A stretch of 64,000 nt of DNA, taken from assembly GCA_951217055.1 (NCBI GenBank), contig OX578276.1:131924587-131988586 (forward strand). The letters run 5' to 3'. The position numbers were made by a program, and so were the translations under genes. This DNA is from Gerris lacustris (lineage: Eukaryota > Arthropoda > Insecta > Hemiptera > Gerridae). How positions within the stretch are numbered: the stretch's first letter is position 1; each line of letters opens with the position of its first letter. Below the pieces are notes generated by a model. The model was not told the origin of the DNA, did no database searches, and saw nothing but the letters and a program-made list of their open reading frames with translations. Below, one piece after another: positions 1 through 10,318 of the stretch.

Positions 1-462
1 AATTTTCTTCAAGAATATATATATTTTACTATTTGATCTCTATCCGTTCATAAGTTAGAGCAATTTTAACTTTATGGTTAATTAAGAGATTTTGCAGAAA
101 ATTTTAACTTTCGTATTTTCAGCTACACCACAGCTCTTACTCTATATTCTACATTTAAACCAATTTATACTATCTTATATTTATGAATAGTATGTACTGT
201 ATATATATGTGGCACATAAAGAAATGATATACATTCACATGTACAGGTACATATCACGGGCGTACTCATTGTGTACATTGTATAATGTACATTTAATAGG
301 TATATAATATATAATATATTATATTATGTAGTCTTTGGAGCGAATGTGCACTTAATATAATATGCATGTTATATATTAACTGTACATTCGTTCCACAAAA
401 GCATTGAGGGTAGGGTGTTTCCAGAATCAACAACACTTTGTACATTTTTATGTTTTTTAACT
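1..462 (+). repeat. Left terminal inverted repeat
   Basis: This is the reverse complement of 2592-3055, with small indels near the inner end. It contains several short palindromes of the GTACAT/ATGTAC type and an ATATAATATATTATAT stretch. It may continue left of the window. Confidence 0.75.
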
Positions 463-506
463 ATGTTACATTTAATTAAATAATATATTTACACCTTTAA
501 TTGTTA

Positions 507-1890
507 TCAATTCCTGGCTCTCTCGGGGTGGGACGGTCCTGGCTCGTCATGGACACTTGGCCCTGGGATGTGTTCTGCTTTGTTTTCTTCTTCATCTATT
601 AAGAAAGGTGATACATCTTCGAGGATGACTGGAAGAAAATCGATATCGAGTTCTTTATCCTCATTGTCCAAGAGAGAGCCCCCACTAAGAAAGTTCCCCT
701 GGCAGTTTTGGTCGGCAGGGGAACACTTAAGAGATGCCTTTCTGCATCCGTATTTGGTGGTGGCACAATCCTTTGTGCATCGACAAAAATTATTTTTTAT
801 TATTTCATCTGGTTCAGCATGTTGCTTTCTGTGCACCAGGATTAGACATTTTTTGGTGGTTAGCTCCCACCCATACATCTGAGGAGGCAGTTCAAATCCT
901 AACCACATTTGGCCGCAGTGAATGTTGTTTTGCAGCCCCCTCAGTTGGGGGGAGGCGTGAGGTGTCCGTATTGGCTACCGATTTAAGAATGGTAACGGTA
1001 AGCGTATAGAGATTTCTCTCTAGGTGGGGCCCCGTACCACATCAAAAAACACTGTTTCCCAGCTTTCTCTGTATCATCCTTGGTGGAGGAAAGGTCTGAG
1101 AAAACTGCAGCAGCTCCCTGGACGTCTGGAGACTTCAAATACAGTTTGATAAATCCCAGTTTACTTCTTCGGAAGGCTGCTGAGGTGGTATCGCACACAG
1201 TGAAGGCGTGTACAAATAGTATATCTCGCAGCCCCTAGGTCTGAAGCTCATGAGTAGAAAACAGTGGCGGTTTTGTTTCCACGTCCAGGCTTGACGAAAA
1301 TGATGTCCTGGTCACCAGGTGAATTGGCCATCAACAGGACTATTAGGTCGACATCCTCACCAATAACAGCAGCGGAGGTGTGGGACAACTCCACACCCGT
1401 GACTACATTGAGGACGTCTGCGTCGTTCTGTACTTGAAGGGTTCTGACTCCATGTGCATAAAGTGTGACTTTCGCCATATTTATCAGCAGCCGACTTTTG
1501 TTTTAGATGTTAGACAGAGTCTTCCTGCTTCACATTTATGACTGTCTCCTGATCGAAATGTATGTCAGCTGTCTTGCTGAGCCGGTACCGCCTGTGCTGC
1601 TCAGCGACCTTAGTACTTGATGATGAGCTCGAGTACCCATCAAACACTATAGTACAACTCCGTCCCCAATAGTGACAGTTCAACAAATTGGCGTACCCAT
1701 CACATATAGCAGATTTCGTGGAACCTCTATGCCAAATAACTTTGTGGATGAGAAGTCCTCCTTCTATTACATCTTTGGTTGTCACATTGAGTTGTTTGTA
1801 GAGAACTGACGTTGTCGATTTCCTCATCCCACCCTCATTGAAGAAGGCCAAAGGGAAAGGGTCTAATTCAAATTGCAAATCAATTTTCAC
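507..1890 (-). pseudogene. Broken transposon-associated nuclease-like gene with C-terminal Cys-rich (CxC-type) domain
   Basis: Four consecutive minus-strand open segments (1890-1510, 1478-1248, 1198-983, 908-507) read in order like the C-terminal two thirds of one protein family that is abundant in arthropod genomes. The first has a PFPLAFF...GMRKSTTS motif followed by a VFDGYSSSS stretch. The second has a GEDVDLIVLL core of acidic residues, as in PIN/FEN-like nuclease folds. The third starts with CDTTSAAFRRSK, the signature I remember best for the family. The last has CxC-like spacing (FCRCTKDC...YGCRKASLKC...NCQG), probably metal binding, then an acidic tail. Stops and frame changes separate all four, and the N-terminal third is missing, so it is a relic. 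It sits between two ~460-bp inverted repeats, so it was probably carried by the element. The family match and nuclease assignment are from memory and motif reading, not a search. Confidence 0.6.
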
Positions 1891-2074
1891 ATCAACAGCG
1901 GCAGAAAGAGTGTGGGGGGAACAAGTGCGTATGTGCTAGTGGCTATACAAGTTTAATACATGTGTACATGTGTGTGCTATTCTACTACTATTCTGTATAT
2001 GTATGCAATGAGATTGCAAGAGCATACATCCGACAGACACTCACACTCACTTAAACTATTTAATACTAGGCATC

Positions 2075-2560
2075 GCGTGGCTCTATCATTGAAGCGAGCG
2101 TATAGTAATAAATATGTATTGAATATTTAGAAAATAGATAAAAATAAATCATGATGAGTTGATAGTTATAGCGTGTGAAAGTAGTACAGAGAGAGGCAGT
2201 AGTAGTAAGGGTACCACCCTGCATTCTTACTATTATTCTACTAACCACATATCTCCTTTTCTACTATTGTAAAATGTATCACTTCACCATGTAAAAACTA
2301 GGGTTTGTTTCAAGATAACATTTTTCATGCCTCTTTTAATTGAACTTTAGACGATGTATATAAAGTTTTATTATAGTTTGTTAGAACGTAAGATATTAGT
2401 AAAAACGTTGTTTTCTCTACTTTAAACATTTAGGTCCGCTTTAATAATTTTAACGATCTTTATTAATTCATAGTGGTGTCGCTGTTGGTTTTACCAAACA
2501 ATTTTATTTAAAGAAAAAAATGTTCATCCTATTGAATAGGTGATGATACAATCTTACCGT
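2075..2560 (+). repeat. Dispersed repeat R3, diverged copy
   Basis: Shares phrases with 16120-16690 in the right palindrome arm (and its mirror 8295-8865), including GATGAGTTGATAGT, AACGTAAGATATT, AAAACGTTGTTTTCTCTA and CATAGTGGTGT. The copy here is clearly diverged, whereas the two arm copies are almost identical to each other. It lies inside the inverted repeats of the first element. Confidence 0.6.
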
Positions 2561-2591
2561 CCAGAAATTCCAATTTTTTCTTTTGAAGGTC

Positions 2592-3055
2592 AGTTAAAAA
2601 ACCATTACAATGTACAAATTGTGGTTGATTCTGGAAACACCCTACCCTCAATGATTTTGTGGAACGAATGTACAGTTAATATATAACATGCATATTATAT
2701 TAAGTGCACATTCGCTCCAAAGACTACATAATATAATATATTATATATTATATACCTATTAAATGTACATTATACAATGTACACAATGAGTACGCCCGTG
2801 ATATGTACCTGTACATGTGAATGTATATCATTTCTTTATGTGCCACATATATATACAGTACATACTATTCATAAATATAAGATAGTATAAATTGGTTTAA
2901 ATGTAGAATATAGAGTAAGAGCTGTGGTGTAGCTGAAAATACGAAAGCTAAGTTTTTCTGCAAAATCTCTAAATTAACCATAAAGTTAAAATTGCTCTAA
3001 CTTATGAACGGATAGAGATAAAATAGTAAAATATATATATTCTTAAAGAAAATTT
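2592..3055 (-). repeat. Right terminal inverted repeat
   Basis: Mirror of 1-462. The outer match runs to about 3055, the last base that can be compared because the left copy is cut by the window edge. Sequence just outside (3056-3360) could still belong to the element. Confidence 0.75.
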
Positions 3056-3523
3056 AATGCTCTATAACTTTCTTTCTCATAAATGTTTTGCAGGACAAAG
3101 GGCCGATGAGTTGGCTAGTCAAATAAGGAAAAAAATGTAAGGCAAAAATGATTTTTTTAAAAATTGGCGAAATTCGAGCTTGGATATCTCAAAAACTATG
3201 TGAGATAGCGAAAAAATGTTTATAATCAATCTTGTGGCACATTTTGTCAGCTTTAATTTTATATAGAATAGTTTTATCGCTAGGTCACATAGTTTCCGAG
3301 ATATAAGTGAAAAACTGAAAATAGGGACCTTCTACGTGCCCCCCGTCCCCCCGCTCACCTCCTAGGAGTGGGGACTTTTAGTATGTTTACCTCCTAACTA
3401 GTCCAAACAAAGTCCCAAAGTCAAAAATTGTGTTCCTTCCATTTCCCTCTACACCCCTTTTTGAGCATTCATTGACTGGACTAATTCAGAAACCTGGAAA
3501 ACATGAAATTTAACAACAACAGA
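3056..3523. other. Non-coding flank of the first element
   Basis: No gene seen. It contains TATCTCAAAAACTATGTGAG and, about 100 bases later, GGTCACATAGTTTCCGAGAT, a weak inverted relation, then a C-rich stretch near 3338-3362 (GCCCCCCGTCCCCCCGCTC). It may be the outer part of the transposon end. Confidence 0.3.
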
Positions 3524-3988
3524 CAATTTAATGTATACATGAGGAAAATGCAGCGGCTTTGCTCCTTTCAGTGCCTCGTAAAAAATCAAGTCGATACCAA
3601 CGCTGAAGCCAGCAAAAAGGAATCATCATCATCAGCAAATAACCTAACAGTGAAAAAAGGGCCAAATTCCAGACCCCCTCCCAAAAATATCAGTCAGTGT
3701 TATTTCATTTATCCACAACCTCACTTTACTCCTACTTTAATGAGCAAGACTACTATTTTATCCTTGTGGCGTAGCAGACTTGGCCACAATGTAGATATCA
3801 CTACATTGATAGGCTGACTTTTTTGGGTGGGGGTCTGGAACTTGGCCCTTTTTTACGGTTACGTTTTTGCTGAGGATATAATTTCTTTTTTCTATCTTCA
3901 GCAACGATGGTATCGACTTGATTTTTTTGGAGGCATTGGAGGGAGCATGGCCACTGTATTTTTCTCATATAAACATTAAATTCAATCA
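3524..3988. repeat. Inverted repeat pair with coding-like arms
   Basis: Arms of ~175 bp (about 3524-3700 and 3815-3988) are inverted copies with many base differences, yet both read as related peptides in the outward-to-inward direction. Both have FNVYMRK, then a Cys pair (CSFQC or CSLQC), then KNQVDT, a Lys/Ser-rich part, and KKGP.SRPPPK. The ~115-bp centre is non-coding. The peptide is not one I recognise; it may be a fragment of a mobile-element protein duplicated head to head. Confidence 0.55.
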
Positions 3989-4013
3989 CTTCTGAAGTCT
4001 TAATTGGCATTTC

Positions 4014-4065
4014 TTTAGATTGTTACTCCCTCTATAAATAAAACAGAGGGGAGTAACAATCTAAA
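4014..4065. repeat. Short palindromic MITE end, family P
   Basis: Perfect or near-perfect hairpin built on TTTAGATTGTTACTCC and its complement. The same ends recur at 4091-4241, 29965-30018, 45399-45650, 52185-52215 and 54255-54405. Confidence 0.7.
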
Positions 4066-4090
4066 ATCTAAAGGAGGTGCATGGAATGTT

Positions 4091-4241
4091 CTTTTTTAGA
4101 CTGTCACTCCCTTTATAAAAATAGAAGTGTGATATTCCTTTGTCCCAATGTACATTGGACTAAACATCTCTTTGTCTTTTGTTATTTAGTCAAAGTCATT
4201 TAAATTCTAAAAAATCACAGGGGAGTAACAATATAAAGAAG
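4091..4241. repeat. Family P MITE, longer copy
   Basis: Ends TTTTTTAGACTGTCACTCCC and GGGGAGTAACAATATAAAGA are inverted copies. The interior phrase ATTCCTTTG..CCAA..T.CATTGGA..CCTTTGTC also occurs next to the 45.6-kb tandem array, so this is probably close to the full-length form of the family (~150 bp). Confidence 0.55.
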
Positions 4242-5685
4242 TACCTCTAAATTTATCCTATAAGTACAGTTTTTCCGAAAAATGCGCCTAAATACTGCAT
4301 AATATTGTGATGTTGTCCCCTTCCCCTCAAAATGTTTCAGGTGCCCCCACTTCACATAAATTGTAATCCTTTAGATAATGCCAGTCAAAATCAGAAATAA
4401 GTAACTAAACATTATTTATTTTTGTTGAGGATATTACTTAACAAAGTATGTTTCCCATAATGTATTCATAGAACGTACTGAACTGGTGCGAATACATAAT
4501 GTTATAAAAAAAAATAGGAAATGTATATTATATATATATATGCACGTGGAAAGTAAAAATCTCTCTTCTTCTTTAAATAAACCTACATAAAAATAATAAT
4601 ACATAAGTATCAAAAAAATAATACTCAGGGAAGTGAACTAGAAGTGGGAAAAATAATGTCAGACAAAACGAAACCTAATTGTAACAGTTGCAGAATATTT
4701 TTTCCCTAGGGGAAGATTTAGATAACTACGACGGTGGGATGGAAAACCGAGTGAATGCACGGTAAGACCCTGTATAATTGTTACGAAGAGTACTAATTAG
4801 TAATAACTCTGTTTTACTCGAGTAATTGGAAGGCAACATAAGGTAGCGAGGTACTATAGAGATGGTAAGAACGAACGGCCCAGGACCTGAGTTACCTGAG
4901 GTGAATGAACGAGACGGTAAGAATAGCCTCTGTGTTTTTATATACCCACCCACCCACTTTTACATGCAACTCTTCCGTGATTCCTATAGAAGTTATACTG
5001 GCCTCTACCACAATTACCTACATAGCTTGTTATTATATTATCTAGAACTAGATGACTATAAAAGAAAATTAAATACAAGAAAAAATTGACAACATGGTTC
5101 TTTCTAAATCTTTCTTTGAATATGGTAAACCTGGAAAAGGATAAACATAAATTAATTTAAACTCAACTTGGTTCACCAAGTTATTTTTAGTTAATTTAAA
5201 ATCAAGTAAGATTTAAAAGAGTAAGAAACGAGTGGATCGTGCATTTTTTTACACAACTGTACAGTAGGAACAAATATCAATGTTTTCTTAAACGTGAATT
5301 ATTAGTCCTATATCAAACACAAAATCTTCATTTTCAGGTAAAATCCGGTCTCGATTGAGTTCACTTTAACTACTTGAATTGAAATGGAATTAACTTCAGA
5401 GATCTTGACCATTGTGTAAGCCCCAACAAAAAAGAACTATCTCCCAGGTGCGAAAATGTGATTTAAATCAAAATACATTTAAGTTATTTTTAACCAATTT
5501 TGTAGCTTCATAGTGCTGGGTTAGTATCTATCTAAATTTACTTTGAATTTACTTTCACCTTTTAATTATTTCTCATATTTTTTTCATTTTCCTATATATA
5601 TGTTATATTGCATAAAGAAAAGGTTGTGAGGGCGTAAAAAATTGTCCTTTGTTTATTAACCGTAACTACTTTTTTAAACTATATT
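4242..5685. other. AT-rich stretch without recognisable gene
   Basis: No supported coding region, RNA gene or repeat seen. The open frames near 4726-5089 overlap each other on opposite strands and lack recognisable motifs. Confidence 0.4.
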
Positions 5686-5803
5686 TGGCAAGCATTTTCA
5701 GAAAAATCATACCCCGATGCGAAGTCAATATATTATGGATTTTACAGAGTGCTGCCCCTAGAAACTCAAGAAAGAAAAGAACTCTTTATTAAAAATTTCC
5801 ATT
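5686..5803 (+). repeat. Dispersed repeat R4, left fragment cut by the hAT-like insertion
   Basis: Contains TTTCAGAAAAATCATACCCC, which also occurs at about 19502-19520, and resembles the reversed copy at 47525-48125. This fragment directly abuts the target duplication of the 14.5-kb unit, so the R4 copy appears to have been the insertion site. Confidence 0.5.
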
Positions 5804-5811
5804 TTATAGAC
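5804..5811. repeat. Target site duplication, left (TTATAGAC)
   Basis: Eight bases identical to 20274-20281, immediately outside the hAT-like terminal sequence. The central TA (positions 4-5) fits the nnnTAnnn preference known for Buster-type hAT elements. Confidence 0.8.
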
Positions 5812-6167
5812 CAGCGTTTCCCAACCTTTTAGATGCTGCGACCCTAAAAAGTATCCTCAATATTTTCGCGACCCTACCTGGAATATGGTGAGTAGTAGGG
5901 AGACGAGAGTTCTATGATGATCTAGGCTGCCTGGCTATTGTTATTTTGGGAGCATGCTATTGTTAAGTTGGGACCCTGGCCGTTGCTTGCTCAGAGCCCC
6001 CTGCTTCCTTCTAGAAGGTTCGGCCCCTTCACCTGCTGTTAGAAAGCCCACCCCCCACCCTGTCCTTCCTAGGTCGTTGTCTGCTACGCTATTTTGAATT
6101 GCCCGGGTGTTTTTTTTTTCAAATATGCCGCCATCTTCTAGAGTTGAGATTTCCTGTAAAAAATCTG

Positions 6168-6240
6168 TCCCCTGGTTGGGTTTCGAACCTATGCCCTTCG
6201 GAACGTGAGTCCGATGCCTTATCCATTCGGCCACAAGGGC
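6168..6240 (-). tRNA. tRNA-like sequence (degenerate, probably a tRNA-derived repeat head), left arm
   Basis: Mirror copy of 18745-18817. See that entry for the cloverleaf reading. The position inside a duplicated repeat makes a working tRNA gene unlikely. Confidence 0.45.
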
Positions 6241-6317
6241 TGTTAGGTTTATGCAACACAGAGTTAGTATATATATAATTTTTAAAATTAGGATTTATTA
6301 TGTTATTTTTTCCCATA

Positions 6318-6322
<5 letters not shown>

Positions 6323-6353
<31 letters not shown>
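6323..6353 (-). repeat. 31-base homopolymer, left arm
   Basis: Run of 31 T, exactly matching the 31 A at 18632-18662 in length. Homopolymers change length quickly, so this argues for very recent common origin, gene conversion or assembly duplication. Confidence 0.9.
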
Positions 6354-6504
6354 CTTACTTTTATTGTCCCAGACATAATGGCGAAGGGTTTTGTGAAAGC
6401 TTACCTTTTACTGAAGACTTATTTTTTTAAGGGCACATGAGAACCTAATCATGTAATACAAATTACAAGTTTTATTTTATTTTATTTATTTACTTTCTTT
6501 TTTA

Positions 6505-6549
6505 TCTGAAGTCCGATTCCTTTGCCGCTAGACTCTAGACCACAGGGGC
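6505..6549 (-). repeat. Truncated tRNA-like head, left arm
   Basis: Mirror of 18436-18480: GCCCCTGTGG start and box-A-like GTCTAGCGGCAAAGG, but no B box. Confidence 0.4.
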
Positions 6550-7003
6550 AGTTAGCTACATACTACACCGAGTTAGTATAATATAGTTAATTTTTCATTT
6601 TAAAATTAGGTTGTTTTTTTTTTCTACATACATATTATGTTGTTTTCTTACTTTTATTGCCCCAGACATAATGGTGAAGGGTTTTGTACCTTGCTTGATG
6701 GAGGCTCGGTTGTAACCCTGTTAGGGTGTCATTTTACCTTTCTTCTACTTGCAACAATATGAGTTACTTATATTCAAGTAATGTGCCGTAGTATTAAAAC
6801 ATAGATACACCAACAAACACTCACCGACTCAGTATAATCATTACCTCAGCAATAATATATGTGCTAGGCAAACCCAGAGCTGACCGCACTTCTCTTATCA
6901 TTTTGCCATTTGTATTTTGTTTATTTACAATACATCTTAAATATCTATTCAGTGTTTCTCCATTACAGAGATAAATTTATGAGATAGTTTTTGTAAATTA
7001 AAA

Positions 7004-7710
7004 TTGCTTCGAAGCCTACCTAAGGTGATGGAAGCTATGTGATCGTTCCGAAGAATGAAAAAATGTTTAAGTCACCGATTACAAAAATACCAAGACAGAA
7101 ATCCATTTCAAACATCAGGAACAGTTTTAGTTCTGTGTCTGTCTGTCGGTCTGTCGCTCAATTTTTGCGAACCCACTTAATATCTTAAAAACTGTTCTTC
7201 CAATTTTATTGAAATTTGGGTGGTAGCCCATTATTGGTCCTATATAAGTTGAACCGTATGCGCCCATTTTGGTTTTCTTCCACATGTGCACAAACATACA
7301 TTCATTTACACCTATATCTTCAAAAGTACATTTCTGATTTTCATGAAATTTGGATGGTAGGTTATAATTAGTCCATGTTGGTCCCATATAAGTTGAACAT
7401 TATGCTTTCATTTGTTTCTCTTGCACATGTGCGGAAACATACATTCATTTACACCTATATCTTCAAAAGTACCTATCTGATTTTTATGGAATTTTGGTGG
7501 TTCGTCGAAAGTTGCCCGCAGATAGCCCCAGATTAATTTCAACCTGCTGCGCTCTTTAATACATGTAGAAAATCAAAACAATTTGACAGATTTTAAATAA
7601 CGGGGGGAGAAATTAAATAAATTGGATAATAATAGAATTTAAATGCATAAAATTATTATATTTTTGAAATAGGAGGCGAGGAAGCTTGTGCCACGCTAAT
7701 TGGAAGAGTA
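7004..7710 (+). repeat. Dispersed repeat R1, left-arm copy
   Basis: Runs from a GCTTCGAAGCCTACC start through CAAGACAGAAATCCATTTCA, the GTCTGTCTGTCGGTCTG stretch and TTCATTTACACCTATATCTT, to GAGGAAGCTTGTGCCACGCT. Same order as other R1 copies; mirror at 17278-17981. Confidence 0.75.
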
Positions 7711-8150
7711 TTTTTGTATTTTTTATTTAAAAATTAATTTTGTTAAAAATATTAATTTCAACAGAGTTAATTTAACTGGTACAGTCATTCGGACCGACTT
7801 TGAGTCTACTGAATGAACATCAGTTGATTTTCTTCAAGGAGAATTCACCAAGGCAGTCGGACCTAGAAACTTTTAGGTCTCAGACGGTGTGGTCCAATTA
7901 ACCACCGGGGCTTCATCGTGTATATCGGAGCAGCTGATCCTCTCTCCACAGATCTAAACTTAAAGGAGCTTGGAGGAACATGTTGATGTCAGTCATCTTA
8001 CTGGGAGGTATATTTTATTATTAATAATTTTGAATATAAATTGTGAATTTTAAATTAGATTGTGTTAAGGAATATAAAACCAAATAGTCAAATGAATATT
8101 AAGATAACTAATTTGAACATTAAATAATTAAAGTGAGCGTAAGCGAGCTT
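7711..8150 (+). repeat. Unclassified arm sequence
   Basis: Present in both arms (mirror 16835-17274). Contains a small inverted pair around GGACCTAGAAACTTTTAGGTC and no coding signal I can defend. Confidence 0.35.
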
Positions 8151-8865
8151 CTTACACTCAATAAAAAATATGCATCCTGTCTGTCTGTTTGTCTGACAGT
8201 AACGTTTACGTGCTCGACGATAACTTAAGTAAAAGTTGATCGATTTAGTTGAAATTTTGTGTGCATATTTGAACCGTATGCTTCAAATGTAAAATTGGAA
8301 TTTGACATAAAGATTCTATCATCATCTACTCTATGAGACAAACATATTTTTCCAATCAAATTTTTCAGTAAAACCAACAGCCACACCACTATGAAGTAAT
8401 AAAGATCCAAATTTTTAAGTTTTTGGTAGTATTCATACTACGTAAATATTACATTTTACTTTAAAAATTCTCCCTTCTACTTCAGTATGTCTCCCGTAGT
8501 TATTGATAATTATAATTTGATTTAAAGTAATAAAGATCTTTAAAACTGTTAAAGTGGACCTAAACAGTTAAAATAGAGAAAACAACGTTTTTACCAATAT
8601 CTTACGTTCTAAGGTAACGATTTTAATTAAACTTCATATATATCGTCTAAAGTACAATTGAAACTGGCATGTAAATTTCAACTTGATACATGCAGAAGTT
8701 TTCGTGTAGCAAATCTATAATAGTTTAAATGGAATGACTGGAACGTGTAGAAGAGTTAAGGAATAGTAGAAAACCCCTTCTCCCCCACTACAAGGCTCTC
8801 TATTGCAATTATATTCTTTGACTATCAACTCATCTTGATTAACTATCTAACATTTATTGCATTAC
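8151..8865 (-). repeat. Dispersed repeat R3, left-arm copy
   Basis: Mirror of 16120-16835. Contains the ACAGACAGACAGG tract (reverse strand), CATAGTGGTGT and AACGTAAGATATT phrases shared with 2075-2560 and, in part, 24100-24450. Confidence 0.65.
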
Positions 8866-9053
8866 GCTCTCTTCAATGAAAGAACAGTTAAAATTAAATA
8901 ATATGTTAAATATTACAGAGGAACAAAAAGAACATGTATCGAAGACCATGATGATTTAACTTTAAAAAATGTATACAAGAGAATTGCGAGGCAATCTTAA
9001 TACTAATGTGAGACTAAGAAACTCAATAAATTTGGAAGTATATAGCAATAACA

Positions 9054-9229
9054 TATGTGAGTGAAGAAGAGAATTTCCTTTATCCCCTTAAGTATAGGAA
9101 TAATAATCATAACTTCAACAACAGAAATGATAATAATCAAAATAACAATAACTATGGTAAAAGATTTAATAATAACAATAACCAAGGTAATGATATGAAT
9201 AATTATAGAAACAATACTAACGGAAACTA
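9054..9229 (+). pseudogene. Asn-rich protein fragment, part 1
   Basis: The frame reads YVSEEENFLYPLKY followed by a long Asn-rich low-complexity stretch (NNNNYGKRFNNNNNQGND) and ends in a stop at about 9229. A second Asn-rich piece with a PTPIDVDQ motif resumes at 10209, on the far side of a LINE fragment, so the original gene was probably split by that insertion. The composition resembles the linker or C-terminal part of some retroelement Gag proteins, but it lies upstream of an adenain-like protease and could equally come from a virus-like element. No domain identifies it. Confidence 0.4.
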
Positions 9230-9699
9230 ATAGAAAGAATGACCTTATTAATTACAATAATCAAAATAATAATTTTATAGAGTTGGAAATAATCTTAATA
9301 ACTACAGAAATAATAATAATGCTACTTTGACTACGTCAGTTTTATAAGGAACTATCCTGTGATAGCACTTACTGAATTGGGACAGATTTTATGTATGCGA
9401 TATAATGAAATATTAAACATAAATAAAATCATGATACTGAAATAAACATAATTAAGTTGTCTAAGAGATCACGTGACCTTTCAGGTGTCTGGGAGGATTG
9501 TCAGGATTGGTCCGGGACTATTGGATTGGAATGGTCAGAAGGGGAGTCATGGAAGGGTTTATATCTGGAAATGGCTAGTTCACAGACAAAAGGTGCTTAG
9601 AGGTCATTATGGAGAAGGAAATTATAAACAAAGAAGGAGGCGTCAGCTATTTTGCTTAGATCATTAGATTGGAGTGATTGGATGCAATAGGGAGTGGAA

Positions 9700-10170
9700 A
9701 GTTTGGTGCATTCACAGAGTTCTATTTCAGATGTCTATATTGGTTTTATTACTGTGTTGTGTAAAAGTCTGTGTAAAAGTTTATAGCATGTATTGCATGT
9801 TTGACATTTATGTGTAGTGTGATGTGACCATGCTAAACGACGATCTAAGAATATACCCAGGTAGCGGGCTAGAATGTGGAAGTAAGGATTTGTTTAAGAG
9901 TTACAGGTTCACATATACCGTGCTTTAAAGCGAAGGCCCGTGAGAGCTTTTCGTCTCGTTTACCTTGATCCGCCATTTCTTGAACCAGATTTCAAGGAGA
10001 GTAAGGTGCTGTTGGATATGGTTGGAGGCTGTACGTAAGGACTTATGTACGAATAGGATGCACTTATAGTTATAGGAAGCAAAAACTGTTGAAGGATGCC
10101 GAGGATCGTCGCGGAAGTATAGATGGAATAAGGATAGGACCTAAAACGTTACTCTGGGGCACCCCCGAAT
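9700..10170 (-). pseudogene. Jockey/CR1-like LINE reverse transcriptase fragment
   Basis: Minus-strand reading gives, in order, SGVPQSNVLGPI (the GVPQGSVLGP block of LINE RTs), then after a 1-base frame change LFHLYFRDDP, then LRTASNHIQQHLTLLEIWF and KKWRIKVNETKSS, then in another frame YLGIFLDRRLAWSHH and TVIKPI near 9739-9755. These are the palm C-terminal and thumb blocks of Jockey-clade RTs in correct order. The YADD-type catalytic block is not recognisable (ASYNYKC lies at that place) and several frameshifts and stops are present, so it is dead. Endonuclease, RNase H and a poly-A end were not found. It interrupts an Asn-rich frame, which suggests insertion there. Confidence 0.75.
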
Positions 10171-10208
10171 TTCTAGGAAAATGAAAGAAGAAGTCGAGGA
10201 GTTGTTGG

Positions 10209-10318
10209 AATATTCAAAATAATAACAACACTACACAAAATGAACAAAGTGTAAACGCCCCCACACCGATAGATGTAGATCAAACCAGAAATACTAGGAT
10301 GTTCGCAGAAGCAAGGAT
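10209..10318 (+). pseudogene. Asn-rich protein fragment, part 2
   Basis: Reads NIQNNNNTTQNEQSVNAPTP then IDVDQTRNTRMFAEA and stops soon after. It probably continues the Asn-rich frame at 9054-9229, on the other side of the LINE fragment. Function unknown. Confidence 0.35.

Larger units (their letters stand above)
1..3055. mobile_element. DNA transposon-like element with ~460-bp terminal inverted repeats
   Basis: The first ~462 bases reappear in reverse complement at 2592-3055 with few mismatches, for example the shared stretches GTACATTATACAATGTACA and TCTGGAAACACCCTACCC. Between them lies a broken protein gene on the minus strand (507-1890) and a block (2075-2560) related to sequence inside the palindrome arms further right. 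The left end coincides with the window edge, so the element may extend further left and no target duplication can be tested. Such long terminal repeats around a gene indicate a DNA transposon; I cannot name the superfamily. Confidence 0.75.

Noticed and set aside
568..1009. Plus-strand frames over the first pseudogene
   Set aside because: Shadow frames opposite the minus-strand nuclease-like gene, which carries the recognisable motifs.
9003..9185. Minus-strand Ile/Val-rich membrane protein
   Set aside because: Reverse reading of the AAT/AAC-rich Asn codons of the plus-strand frame.
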